From NCBI RefSeq assembly GCF_954871325.1, contig NC_088775.1:8719561-8783560 (forward strand): a stretch of DNA of 64,000 nucleotides, read 5' to 3'. Positions 1 to 12,512 of the stretch are shown piece by piece (positions within the stretch are counted from its first letter, which is position 1; every line of letters begins with the position of its first letter). The stretch is from Gordionus sp. m RMFG-2023 (Eukaryota; Nematomorpha; Gordioida; Chordodea; Parachordodidae). Both the position numbers and the translations under genes were made by a program. The notes below the pieces were generated by a model, which was not told the DNA's origin, did no database searches, and worked only from the letters and a program-made list of their open reading frames with translations.

Positions 1-1597
1 TATTTATTAGTTATGCGCATAATAAATTTTCAATTCGATGTAAAACATAATATAAATTATTTTTAATTTTATAAGAAATAAACCAACCTATGCTAAAAAA
101 ACTACTACAATCAATTTTAATATTTTTTCCTATACAAAAATATAAAAATATTCGCATATAAAAATCTGTTTTCATCCAAAAACGGCCTTTTTGATCGCGT
201 CTATATATTGAGCAGGGACCCAATAGATCCAATAACGGGATGCTTCAGTCGGTCCTAGTTGTATGCCCTTGAGGTTATTTAAAAAATTTTTTTAAAATCA
301 GTTCATTATTAATTATATTAATAAACGGTGGCAAAAAGGTTATATATATTATTTTATTTAATTTTAACTTGGATTATTAAAACTATTTTTATTCAGTAAT
401 CCTTATTTTAAGATATAATACTTCAAGGATTCAATGTCTTTATTATATATTACTTAATTATTATAATTTATATATTCTTCCATATATTTATTGAATTTTA
501 TAAATCTTGCTGAAAATTAGGAATGGCGATCTTTTTATAATTATCATTTTTATTCCTTTCTTTTCCATTGTTTTCCATAAAGTCAATAAAATACATGGCC
601 AAAGACAGGTTTATTTATATATATTTCAAACGTTAATTACACTACAACCAGCTAGTACTATTATCTCCTCAAATCTGTTCACTATGTAAATCAATTCATC
701 GTCCATCTCTTCCCTTGTTATTGCTAACAATTCAACTTCCTCCCTACCTTTGCTAGTGTTAGGTAGGAGTATATCCTTTATTTCAGAATATACGGCCTCT
801 TGTTTCCTACATACCGGGCTCTTTCTGTGGTGGAAGCTAACACCTTTAAATTTAATGGGCATCGTGCAAATACGGGTTTGTTGTACGTTGAAACTGGAGC
901 CTCTTTAAGACCTGATGGACATCTAGGAAATACGTGTTCGCTGGGGATGTATCTTGGTGCAATGGTATCGAATGTTGGCAATGGATTTATATGCCCCCAT
1001 TCCAGACATCGGAAACATGGACGTTCATTGAGACCATAAGCTTGAACGCTGGGTAGCACACCTCCCTCCTTCCTTCTACGAACGACGGAAGAAGGACAGC
1101 GGGGGGATTACTCCAGTTGGAAAATTATTGGGTAGAAGTACTAGTCCTTTTGGATTAATCTGTTAGAACCAAAAGGCAGTAATAATGTTTTGTCAAAGGA
1201 ACACACTGTTCTAACATATCACACCGGCCAAATAGTATGGGCATAATTAAGACAGATTATGAGAAAAGGGTATATAATGGAAAAGTTAGAGAATAGAGGA
1301 CGGAGGGTATTCGTCGCCGTGATCAAACAAATATACGATTAAGATAATTTAACATCTGATTCTAGTGAAAAAGAAAGAAGGAAGGGATGAAAGAATGGCA
1401 ACCATGCAAAATGTGATAGTAACAATCGATTACTATCCATTGGAGGAGAAACAATAGTTGTAACTTGACACTTCAAGACCGGTAGATAATTCAAGATAGG
1501 TTTGCTACCCAGCGTCCATTTATGATGATGAAGATCCATTGCCAATGTAGTATATATCGAGACCGTCGGATTGAGAAGCGCCAAGACACATCATTAA

Positions 1598-4436
1598 CCC
1601 ATTAATGGTCAAGATTTTTCTAGTGGATAAAAATGCTCAATTTTTTCAAATTATATTGATTAATGCTCAAATATGATATTCTAAAAAAATCAGCCAAAAA
1701 AAATAATCCTAAATAGAAAATCTAGCCTGGTGCATATATGCACCGTTAACCATTAAGAGGTTAAAAAAGATAAAAATTATATAAAATACTATAAGATCAA
1801 AAAAACAACAAATATCTTTATTCTTTTTTTGTAATTTATAATAAAAACGAGAAAATGTTTATATATTATGAAAATCCTTGAAACATTTAATATGGAGTGC
1901 GATTTGACATGTTTGGCACATATATCTTGAGTGCGTATGGCAATATCTGCATCTTCGTCTTTTTCCATCTATAATTTTGGATAAATAATGTCCAGATGAA
2001 TCAATAGGGTTTTCACACTGTAATGCAAACTGGCTGGCGTGACCTGTACTTGAATTTTTTTCAATTTTTACTGGCGTTCGAAGGAGGTAGTTAGTAACTT
2101 CTCGTCTAAATGCAAGCAAACTCTTCTTGTCATCTCGATTCACGAATTTCCAGATTTTCCATGAATTTACCAAAGCTACATCAATAAAATTGGTGAATAT
2201 TGGCCACCACCATTTTTTTCCTCTTATTTTTATTCTATATGTAGATATTAGATTATCACATAGATCAACTCCACCCATGTGTTTGTTATAAGCAGTTACC
2301 ATATTTGGCTGAGGAATTTTTATTTTAGAAGATATTTTCTTAGAATACCTTGAAACATTAGAAAGCAAAGAGATAGTGTGGCATGTCGATGCAACGGTCA
2401 CCACCGAATTATCATTCCAACGAACTACAAATATTTCGTTTAATTTTTCAAACCTATAATCATAATATCCTCTTTCTTTTTTTGCTACAACCTTTATAGA
2501 TTCAACTGGGCAATGCTCTATTCTATTGTCCCTCACAGTTCCAGTTGCAAAATATCCCATTTGTTTTAAGTATGACAAGAGTTTAAATGATGTAAAGAAA
2601 TTATCAAAATATATTTTATGATAATTTGGTTTTTGCAATGCCTTTAATAATTTTATGATTACATTTCCACCTAATCCATATTCATATTTATTTTCGCTTT
2701 TTCCTTGATATATATCAAATGAGAATACGTAACCGTCGGAAGAGGCCAATATCCAAGACTTGTATCCGAATCTAATTGGTTTTCCTTTTATGAACATTTT
2801 GCAAGAATGTCTTCCTCGATATGGTATCATCTGTTCATCTATTGATAAATGATGTTTAAAAATTCCGAATTGCTGAAATTTATTATTCAATATATTAATG
2901 TAAGGCCTAACTTTATAAAATCTATCATGTATATCTATTTTAGTATTGTCTGCCAAATGGATATTATATTTCAAATTTCGAAATTGTAATTGGGTCATTG
3001 TATCCCGGATTATTGGAATAGAAATATCGCTGTCATAAGACCAGTACATTCTTTCTTGTGGGAGAGAATGAAATCCAGTAAATAATAGAATTCCAATAAA
3101 TCTCTGAATATCTTGGATGGTTATGCATATGTTAGGTCTATTCATTTGTTTAGCATAAATATTACTTTGTTCTACAATTAGGGAATATAAGTCTTCGTCG
3201 AAAATTAAACAAAATATATCTGATGGACTTTTACCATGTAAATCATTTTCAAGTTTTATTACATCTTCCTTTTCTCCATTGAAAGGGCTTGAAAAATATA
3301 TTGCATCCGTTTTTCTCCATTTTAAATTGTGAGAAATTCGAGAATAGCTTCTTGTAGAATATGGTTCTGGAAGGTCGTCATCAACTGAATTATGAATCTC
3401 CAATTCTCCAGCTGTATCTGAAGGCAAAACTCCGACATTTGTTAAGTCATTTTCATCGAAATCTTCTTCATCACTAACTGCAGAGGGGTTTGGCGGAATT
3501 ATAACCATATCTCTTTCTTCAATTGGTTCCTCTTCAAAAAGTTGAGCAAGCGCTTGTTCAATTGTTAGAAAACGTTTCATTAAAAAAATTTATTAAAAAT
3601 TAAATATCTAGACAAATTATTTTCGTAGAATCTTGATTTTTTTATTAGTCATCTATTATTTTGATAATTTTGATTGAATTGACAAAACAGGTGCATAATA
3701 TTTTATATAAATAAAATAAAATCTTCAGAAAGGAAGAGGCTAAAAATAATTTTAAACTTCTGAATATTTATGAACCTAATAATTTCATATAATTTGATCG
3801 GGATAAAAAATTATAATAGGAACAATATATTATTCGATTTAATCTCAGGGGAAAAAAATTTTTTTAAATTATTTTCAAAAGGTCTTTTTTGGGTATAAAA
3901 TTTTTTTTAAAAATTCTTAAGGGGCTCGAGCCACCCACCCCTCCCCTTCCCACCCTTAGTGACGGTAGTGGTTTTAAGTATAATATAAAAAATTATAATT
4001 CATTATGTTAAATTTCATTTGTTTGAATTTTTTTAAATAATATATACTGCTAGATGGTTAACGGTGCATATATGCACCAGTCAACTTTATGTGGTTACCT
4101 ACTAAAATATTAATTATTTAAAAATTCAAAAATGATTGATAAATATTGATATATCTATAAAGAATATATACACACTAGTTTTCATCGAAATAATTTTATA
4201 ATATGCTCGTGAGATCACTTAGAAAATTTTGCATTTTAGACCTCATAAATTCGCAAAGTTTGAGGGTTTCTTAGGGGCATAAAAAAATATTTTTTTCATA
4301 TTTTTCTTTTCCAGTTTTGAAGTACAATGTCTGAACTATATAAAAATCTTTTTTATTATTTTTAAAAAAAAAACTACTATGTTAAAATAAGGTATATAGG
4401 AGGTGGTGCATATATGCACCGTTAACCAGTAACGGG
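1598..4436 (-). mobile_element. piggyBac DNA transposon, apparently whole
   Basis: The element is bounded by TTAA on both sides (1594-1597 and 4437-4440), the piggyBac target-site rule. Its ends are short imperfect inverted repeats, CCCATTAATGG on the left and, read inward, CCCGTTACTGG on the right. It encodes one uninterrupted transposase on the minus strand. Three copies of the 16-bp perfect palindrome GGTGCATATATGCACC lie near the ends (1729-1744, 4063-4078, 4405-4420), each next to GTTAAC, and are candidate subterminal transposase-binding sites. It sits inside the right arm of the foldback-like element. Intact coding and matching ends suggest a young copy. Confidence 0.85.
1859..3580 (-). 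CDS. piggyBac transposase (DDE_Tnp_1_7 family)
   Basis: This 573-residue intronless ORF starts at the first ATG, which follows an AT-rich leader. It would cut and paste the surrounding element at TTAA. An acidic N-terminal segment (about 15-70) precedes the DDE core. The three expected catalytic Asp residues fit at D248 (SIDEQMIPYRGR), D326 (IYFDNFFTS) and D439 (HMGGVDLCDN). The C-terminus is a Cys-rich zinc-binding domain of the family (C544, C547, C555, C558, C566, with nearby His), used for end binding. Length matches typical piggyBac transposases (about 550-600 aa). No stop or frame break was seen, so it may be functional; no sign of domestication, since its ends and TTAA sites are present. 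Confidence 0.93.
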   Translation of the reverse strand: MKRFLTIEQALAQLFEEEPIEERDMVIIPPNPSAVSDEEDFDENDLTNVGVLPSDTAGELEIHNSVDDDLPEPYSTRSYSRISHNLKWRKTDAIYFSSPFNGEKEDVIKLENDLHGKSPSDIFCLIFDEDLYSLIVEQSNIYAKQMNRPNICITIQDIQRFIGILLFTGFHSLPQERMYWSYDSDISIPIIRDTMTQLQFRNLKYNIHLADNTKIDIHDRFYKVRPYINILNNKFQQFGIFKHHLSIDEQMIPYRGRHSCKMFIKGKPIRFGYKSWILASSDGYVFSFDIYQGKSENKYEYGLGGNVIIKLLKALQKPNYHKIYFDNFFTSFKLLSYLKQMGYFATGTVRDNRIEHCPVESIKVVAKKERGYYDYRFEKLNEIFVVRWNDNSVVTVASTCHTISLLSNVSRYSKKISSKIKIPQPNMVTAYNKHMGGVDLCDNLISTYRIKIRGKKWWWPIFTNFIDVALVNSWKIWKFVNRDDKKSLLAFRREVTNYLLRTPVKIEKNSSTGHASQFALQCENPIDSSGHYLSKIIDGKRRRCRYCHTHSRYMCQTCQIALHIKCFKDFHNI

Positions 4437-4779
4437 TTAACGAACCCGTATTTGCATGATGCCCGTTAAATTTAAAGAAGGTGCCAGCTTCCATGTCAGA
4501 AGGCCTCTGTATGTAGGGAAACAAGAGGCAGTATATTATAAAATAAAAGATATATCTCCACATTGCTGAATTGTTAGCCATAAAGAGGGAAGAGATGGAA
4601 GGTTTGGTATATATAGTAGACCGATTTGAAGAGATAATACTACTCGAAGAGGAGTGTTAAATAAGAGTCTGGGCGTAATTAGGGTGGTTGTGTTATTAAA
4701 ATTTTAAATAAATATTTATATATTAAGGTTTAAATAAATAAATCTATGTATGCTTAAGGTTTTAAATAAATAAATATAT

Positions 4780-5001
4780 CAGATACCTGCAGAGGTATGA
4801 TTTGAACGACCCGGCCCAGATATTTTTTAAAATATATTATATTTATTTTTAATTTTTATAGCTAATAATGGCGATTTAAAATATTTGGTTAAAATATACA
4901 GCCCGACCCAAATATTAAAAAAAAATTTTTTTTAGGCCCAGCCTGGTAAGGCCTGGCCATGGGAATATTTAAAAAAGCCGGGCCAGGCCTGCAGGTCTCT
5001 G
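4780..5001. mobile_element. Short GC-ended inverted-repeat element (MITE), copy 1
   Basis: A 222-bp segment starts CAGATACCTGCAGAGG and ends GGCCTGCAGGTCTCTG, with GC-rich outer parts and an AT core. The flanks (AAATATAT and ATATATAT) could be an 8-bp target duplication but are too simple to be sure. It interrupts sequence that is continuous in the other arm of the foldback-like element, which supports insertion. A related copy lies at 5854-6040. Confidence 0.6.
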
Positions 5002-5346
5002 ATATATATATAAATAAACCTGTCTTTGGCCATGTATTTTATTGATTTTATGGAAAAGTAATAAATACAGTGGACAAAGAAAGGAATGAAAAACAATAAT
5101 TGTATAAGATCGTCATTCTTTATTTTTTCAGCAAGATTTATAACATTCATTAAATGTATGGAAAAATATATAAATTACAATAATTATGTAATATATAATA
5201 AAGACATTGAATCCTTGAAGTATTATATCTTAAAATAAGGATTACGGAATAAAAATAACAACTTTTAATAATTGCAAGTTAAAATTATATAAAATAATAA
5301 TATATATAATCTTGAAAAGATTTGGAAGCGTTTATTAATATAATTT

Positions 5347-8300
5347 AATATAAGATAACTACTTTTAATCATTAATATTATTTAATAGTTAGTTCTTTCT
5401 TTTGTTTGAATAGAAATTTTTATGACATTTGATTCAAAGGTAAATTAATTTAAATATCGGGTCGGTGTTGTGGCAATATCGAATTGGATTGGTGAAAACT
5501 TTGTGGATAGTCAGAGCCATATAATATAATATATACATGTTAGTGTCAATACGTTATTTTACCAGCAATGTTACTTCGGTAATGGGGGGAGGGCTCGAAT
5601 ACCCAAAAAAATCTAGGGAAAAAAACTTCTGAAAGAATATCTATCAGAATCAGAATTACATTTCATGTCAATTTTTATTCTATCATGGTAAAGGGTATAA
5701 TTATTTTTAAGAGTTTAGGTTAAAATTTTATTCTTATCACAATAATCGTGGATCTTCATTTAAAATTTATCAATCTTAATAGATGTATTCCAAGGTAACT
5801 CTAAGTAAGTTTCTCCGAAATTCAATGATTCTTATCTTTTATAAAATATAAATCAGAGACCTGCAGGCCAGGCCCGTGTATTATTTTAAATTTACCCGGG
5901 CCGGGTCTAAAATCTTTGCTAAAAAAAATCAACCGAATTTTTAAATCGCCATTTTTAGATATAAAAATTAAAAATAAATGGAAAATATTTTTAAAAAAAA
6001 TCTGAGCCGGGCCATGCAAATGGTACCTCTTGCAGGTCTGTTATTATTTAATATCTTATTTTATATTATTTCTACATGGTTTTTAAAATTTGATTTAAAT
6101 ATAGGTCTATATATATAATGATTTTTTTAAAAATCAATTAAAATGATTTTAATTATAAAAAAATGAAACACTTGGACGGGTTTACTCCCACAATGCTTTG
6201 CCGAAGTAACTGTCTAATTAGAATTACGACAATGTGTACATTGACGCTTACATATACTGTGTATACATGTACTCATATATTATATTTTAAATTAAAAATA
6301 GTATAGAAGGCATTTTAAAATTATATACCCCTTCCTGAGAGTAATAATCAGAATCAGCCCAGAAAAAAGCGTCAAGCAAAATTTTATGAGCGATCTTCGC
6401 TACCCCCCCCCCCCCCACCCCACCGCAATAACAAAGATCTTTTATGGGGGCTCCTACCAATAATTTTCGCTATATTTGTAAAAATATGCCGCTGGTTGTC
6501 TGTTAAATATCTTTTCTCAAGTTATTGGCGTCAAAAAGAAAGCTACTTGACCTCGGTCTGTAAAATGATATGATTAAAATTAATAACTAGGACCAAGGTC
6601 TAGTAATATTATATATAATTTTATTCTATAACAAAAAACTAAGACTGACACTTATTACTTTTATAGATTAATAAGTCGGGAAATCAAATATAATTCATTT
6701 AATATATATTTTGCTGTCCTCCCTATTAAAAAAACTTTAAAAACGATGAAATTTTTTTAAAAAAATATTCAAATACCGCAGGTCGCTGATATTAGATAAC
6801 TTAATCTATAAATCTGCTAACTGGTCTGGTTCCTAAAATTATTTTTTATGAAACCCGAGTCAAAGTCATAATCCTCGAGGCAAAGGAGGACTGTAAAAGT
6901 TTGTTGCCTCGGTATTTCTCTCATATAAAATATGCAATTATGATTATAGTCCAACTCAAAGTAATTGCCGTCGCAACAGCTGATTTATTCATCTATTTTT
7001 CAATTTATAGTCAGTCATATGAGCTGTTAGATCTAAGATTTGACATGTTACTTAGTAAAAATGATTAAATTTTATTAATAAAACTATTTTCTATTAACTC
7101 CATATCTCTCAAACATTCAATTAACTTTAACCTTATTTCCTACTCCTTACTTTAAGATACTTGTTTAATTTTAAATATAATTCACCCAATTAAAAAAATT
7201 CGTTCAGTTGAAAATTCAGAGATGAGCTCAAAAGGATAATAAGTTGTGACAAAATTAAGAAACTTGTTTTCTTAAAAAAAGATAACATGATATTATTTAT
7301 TCAAAATTACCAGTATTTTTTAAAAAAAATTTTCAGTTTAACAAAATTGTCAGTTTTTTAAAATTAATTTTACCATTATAAATAATAATATGTTATCATT
7401 TTAGGGTTAAACATTAAATATTTAGTATATATATCTTACTTTCAGTATTTTAATAGATCTACCTGTAAATATTAAATATTTTAATTGATTTGTCAGTAAA
7501 TTTATTCCTTATTTTAAACTATAACCCAAGTACACATTAATCATTTAAAATTAATTCAATTTTTATAATAAAGATATATCTTATTTTAAGATTTTTGATA
7601 TAAAAGTATAAATTATAATTACAATAAAAATGTCTAATTTTTCGAAAATTGACCCAAAACATATATCCAGCAATTTGATTATAATTTTATTTATAGTAGA
7701 AAAGAAATTAAAACCAAATTAATTGAGTAATTATAAATAATTTACTTTAAAAACTTCTTAGTTTTCAAGTCAAACTTTATATTAATCCTACCCATATCTT
7801 TTTAACCATTTAATTTTTACTTGCCCTGACCTCAACCAAGAAGTTAGTTTGATAATTTATTTTGTCCCATGACTAGGAACCATCAATGGCCTCTCTCAGT
7901 AACTATTTTATCATTTAGATAAAGAAACTTAGTTTTTTGTTACTTAATATAATTTTATTTTTACTGATCAAATTATATTGTTTTACTGATCAAATTATAT
8001 TTTTACTAATCAAAAAAATTAACTGACCAATTTTGTATTTAATACTATTATTATTTAAACTTAGTAAATAATTAAATACTGGTAAAAATTAACATACGAA
8101 ATATTGAGAATTTAGTAAAAAAAATATTAGTCAAATTATTTCAATATAAAAATCGTGTAAATTTTAAAAAAGTAACCATTATATGGTATTCCTCTTGGCC
8201 TTGTATGGCTTCGCTGACCACATTAACGATAGAGTTTAAGGGGATCTTCTGGGTCCGATCTAAGTGGGTAGGCCAAAATAATAAGGAAAAATAAACTTTA

Positions 8301-10628
8301 TGAAATCTTAAGAAATATTTATAAAAACGAATTCATAAAAGATACCATAATTTTGACAAAATATATATAATTTCTCAAAAAAATGACCATTTCAATTTTT
8401 AAATAAGGTTTATCCCGAATTCACATTTAACGTACTATGAATTTAAGGTTAATGTACATTTTTTTTTCTGGTAGCTTTTAGTCCGACATTCATTTACTTT
8501 ATTTCTTTATAAGGGTTTATTTGTATATAAATATTTTTTCTTTTGTTCATTCGCTATAAACTATTTTTCTTTCTTCAAATACGCATGCATTTTTTTTAGT
8601 GGTGATAGTTCAATGTTTAGTGTAAAGAAAAATGTGAATGTTATCACGTACGCGTAATATAAAATAGAGGCTAGCTCAACCCCAGGTGGACTATAAGAGT
8701 TTTCGGGCGTGGACAAAATATTCTTACGGGCCAGGCAAAAGTCTCGAATTTTTTTTAAAGCTAGGTAATTAGGCAAATTCATGTCATATTCCTTCATAAA
8801 AACAGGTGTAGGGCTGGGCAATTTGAAAAAAAATAGTATTTTACGGGCCGGCAGGGCAAATATAATTATAGGCCTTCTTAATACCGCCAAAGACAGTCGG
8901 TTTAGACCGACCCACGCAAACGGCTGAATTCACGGCGGACGCCATGTGATTTATTTGAGATCAATTTTTCTTCTTCTTCTCCTTTTATTTAATAATATCT
9001 TTAATTGTTTATATTTTCGAATGTCTAGATTATTTTTGATGGGTAATAGATATTTTGTAACAAAAAAAAATACTTAAATCGAATCCTAGCTAATGATAAT
9101 TATGGATAAAATCTTTAATTTTTCTATAGAGATAATGTATTAATAAAGTATAACTAAGACTATATCGAATTATTCGATATTCGCATAGAATCATAAGCAA
9201 ATTATGGTCCTACAAGGTTGACCAGTCAGTCTGGTCTGTATCATCAATGAAATATAGGCTTAACCTGGTCCATGACCCTACATTAATGTTATATTTCCTT
9301 CCATTTTTTCCTTTTATGTTAAATATCGCAATTATAAAATGAATTAATATTTTTTAGGAGGGTGGGTAATAGTCACTACTCCCCTTTAATTATAATATTT
9401 TGTAATAAATAAAATAAAATAGATAACAATAATTAAAATTATATAAGTTATTATTGAATATTTTACATAACATTAAATTAAAAATTTGGGCTGAATGCCG
9501 CAACCGATCCTGCCTATATTTTTTTAAAAAACATTTCTATAGGGCCGCGAGCGAGCTCCAGAAAATTGATTTTACAAGGCTTTAATGCAAATATATTCGT
9601 AAATTGTTGTTTTTTTTAAAAAAAAATTAAGGCACTTGTAAATCGATATTTTTTTTTTCTCTGGAATTTTCAGGATTGTTTTGTTTAAACTATCCAAAAA
9701 ACTAAATAAAAATAAGTCCAAGATTAAGCAATCTGAAGAAGAAGAAATATTGGGCTCTGTTACATCCTGTGAGCATTCGCCCATTCTATAGCCACAAAGA
9801 TGATGATAAAAAAATGTAGATGTCTCTTAAAGAAGAGACAAAATAATTAGAAGAACTTTATGGCTTGAAAGAATGGCTCTTAAATTCTTTTTTTGATTTC
9901 ATCTTGAAAGATTTTTTATGGACGAAATATTATAGAAGATAAATATATTTCAAAAATTTCAAAATTTTGGAATGATTGTCGAAAATTTTCTATTGGATTT
10001 TTTTTTAAAGTCTAACAAATTAAAATATTCTAAAATGCTAGACACGAATCAATTAATATCTTAGTTATTTATCATATATTGAAGATACGATTGAACGTGG
10101 ATATAAAATACTGACAGCTAAATTTGAAAAATATAAAATTAATATTGATTACCTTTTTTTTCTCGTAGGAATTTCACAAGTTTATAAATTTTAGGTTTAA
10201 TTGTATTTATCTTATTATTTTTTAAAAAAATAATAAATTTTTTAGACCACTTATTTTATTGTTAGATATATAATTTTTTTTTCATTTTCTTTATTATTTT
10301 TGGTATTTAGAAAGATTTTGCCATTTTAATGTAAAAATGATAAAAAAAAGTTGCAAAATTTTTTTCCAAACTTTTATATCCAAAAAAATATTGATTCATC
10401 AAATAGAAATAGATTTGTACAAAAACGAATACTAAATTTATAACGATGATCCCAAACAGGTTTCAAACTTTACAAAGAATACATTAGCATTCATTGTTTT
10501 GTTTTAACTATAACATATTCAAACAAAGTGGACAAACCTTTAACTACCTTAATACTTCATACTTGCTTCATATAAACGTTTATTTTCCTAATGATGTTAT
10601 GTTTTATCAATCAATTCATTTAACATAC
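5347..10628. other. Gene-poor AT-rich stretch
   Basis: I see no convincing gene here. It holds the small element at 5854-6040, a C-tract near 6403, a dispersed repeat at about 6949-7205 that matches 48368-48825, and a GC-richer patch with inverted GGGCC/GGCCC pieces near 8660-8890 that may be an old transposon end. A 70-codon minus ORF at 9572-9784 has no recognisable similarity and low-complexity composition. Confidence 0.5.
5854..6040. mobile_element. Short GC-ended inverted-repeat element (MITE), copy 2
   Basis: It begins CAGAGACCTGCAGGCC and ends TTGCAGGTCTG and shares its core (AAATCGCCATT) with the copy at 4780-5001. No clear target duplication. It lies within a region bounded by a degraded inverted pair, GTTACTTCGGTA near 5571 and TGCCGAAGTAAC near 6201. 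Confidence 0.5.
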
Positions 10629-12512
10629 CTTTAGTCCCAATCCATAGTTGATCTAATTCGAGTTTGAATGTCAGTCTCACTTTACCTCCACCTCTTTCGA
10701 GCATTCCAGATAAGGGTTCTAAAGGTAGTGGAGCCTTTATAAATTATTTTTTTTAAAAAAGAAATTAATAATTCGAAACATGGCAAAAAATATGAGAAAT
10801 TCATTATCTTATATCCTTCCTGAAGAACACATTTATTTATGAAGCAAAATAGAGCCTAGACAAACTGATCAAAGTCCAATATAGAACAATCCAAGCACAA
10901 TCAAATTGAAATTAGGCTAGAGAGACATTTCTATGACTCAATCATAATTCAGACCTTTATTTTATGCAAAAAAAATTTAAATTATTTTGTTTTTCTTAAT
11001 ATTTTTAAAAATTATTTTCAAAATCGCCAAATTTTATATCCTTCAATGCTGGTAATTTCAATATTTTGAAAACATTGTGCTATTTTAACAGAAAATTTAA
11101 AAGAAAATGGGTTGAACTTGGATCTTTTTCTAAAATAAATTTTGTGGATCATTAAATCTATTAAAAAATTCTTGCATTGAATAGATAAAAGAATTTTTTG
11201 CTTCTTGAATCAAGTTGGACACTCAATGCATGGCTCTAGATGAAAGGTTCTTTTATTCAAATAAGAGGAGGGTGGGGTGATTTAGTTTCTAATTTAGATT
11301 TCCCCTTTTTTTTGCTAATTTTGATTGAGGATAATATCATAATCAGCTTATGGGGATTTAGATGTCAATGGGGAGAAGTGTTATCAGTTGTTAGAGATAA
11401 TAAAAAAAATATGCATTTTATTAATATACAACATTAATTTAATTTATATAATAAAGGTAATATGAAAATATTATTATATATAGATTTAACCTTATAAAAT
11501 AAACTTATAAAATTATTTGTTTAAAAAGAATATGACATCATTACCTTGATATTTTTTATACCAACCATGGTATCATCTGGTTTTCCTTTATCCAAAACTT
11601 TCATGTGCAACTAAAAATAAAATTATACCAAACAAGATTATAATTTATTTATATTATGCCTAAAATTGTTATTTTAATACCTTTTGTTTGCAAAGTAGAT
11701 GTGAATCACTTTTAGAAGGGTCCAAAGAATCATCTAATGCACCTAAAGCAGAATTAAGTATTTTATCTGGGGGTCTGATAGACATAATGTCATTTAATGT
11801 TGAGCCAATTACCATAAATTTAGAACCCTCAACAGCATTTAAATCCTTAAGTGTTTGTTCATCTTTTGTTAATCCTTTAAAATAATATATTTAGTGACTA
11901 TATAATATAGATTAACATACCCTTAAACATAATTTTTTGTAGTGTTGTATGCAAACCTTAATTAAATCGATAATGTATTTCGTAGAAAAAAAATTACCTG
12001 TCTTTTTGTTCACTTCTTCTTTCAAATCTTTAATAGTAGCAGATAATTTCATTGGTATATCATATTTTTCTTTTTTAAATAAGATTTTTATAGTTATAAT
12101 TTTTTCTGTTTCAGGATCAGCAATTCCTGAGATATCTGGTAGAGTATGCTCAATAATATGTGAATCCTTAATCGTGTCATTATTTGAATCAGAATATTGA
12201 ATGGGTGCTATATTTTCTAGATCACTAGATGGAGTATGATTTGCTTCGTTTTCATGTGATATATTCTCATTTAAATCATTTTGCATATTTGTGGTTTCAG
12301 GTATATTATCATTAGTATTAGGCATTATAATATTTTTACACTTTTTAGGCACTATTTCTGTTGAGCAATTGATATTTAAAATACATTCTATATAAAATAT
12401 AATTATTACATATACATATACAAAATTAACCTGCGTTATTAGCAATTAGTTTAGTTTTATTTTTATCTGGACTAGAGACTATGGGCTCATTTGGAGATTT
12501 ATTATCACCCAT
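10629..12512 (-). CDS. UBFD1: UBFD1-like ubiquitin-domain protein
   Basis: Six exons can be followed: 12431-12512, 11998-12387, 11921-11956, 11681-11874, 11545-11610 and 10629-10734. All junctions are GT..AG and keep frame; introns are 43, 41, 46, 70 and 810 nt. The N-terminal ~115 residues are polar and poorly conserved. A ubiquitin-like domain follows (ITIKILFKKEKYDIPMKL onward, across the 36-bp exon encoding LHTTLQKIMFKG), then IGSTLNDI and KVLDKGKPDD, then GGGKVRLTFKLELDQLWIG, all hallmarks of UBFD1, a polyubiquitin-binding protein. The end is uncertain: I could not find the expected C-terminal exon with the family's aromatic tail; reading through the last donor stops after about 12 codons. 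The start ATG is the first in frame. Confidence 0.85.

Larger units (their letters stand above)
311..5346. repeat. Foldback-like element with long inverted arms
   Basis: The left arm (about 311-1066) reads as the reverse complement of a right arm now split into 4441-5346 and 1499-1593 by the piggyBac insertion. Matching landmarks are CGTTTATTAATATAAT at the outer ends, the stretch around CCTGTCTTTGGCCATGTATT, GGATTCAATGTCTTTATTA, and GCTGGGTAGC at the inner ends (about 1049 and 1506). The spacer between arms is about 430 bp. Without later insertions the element is about 2.2 kb. Both arms keep a similar open stretch (ending LVYIVDRFEEII on the right, LIYIVNRFEEII on the left), so a once-coding arm is possible. 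I do not recognise the family and see no certain target duplication. Confidence 0.6.

Noticed and set aside
1339-1584. Minus 81-codon ORF beside piggyBac
   Set aside because: It lies in the spacer and inner arm of the foldback-like element and matches no family; kept only as part of that element.
9572-9784. Minus 70-codon ORF considered as a UBFD1 3' exon
   Set aside because: Its sequence does not match the UBFD1 tail and it ends in low-complexity Ile/Lys.
11240-11437. Plus 65-codon ORF inside the large UBFD1-like intron
   Set aside because: No recognisable domain; biased, repeat-like composition.
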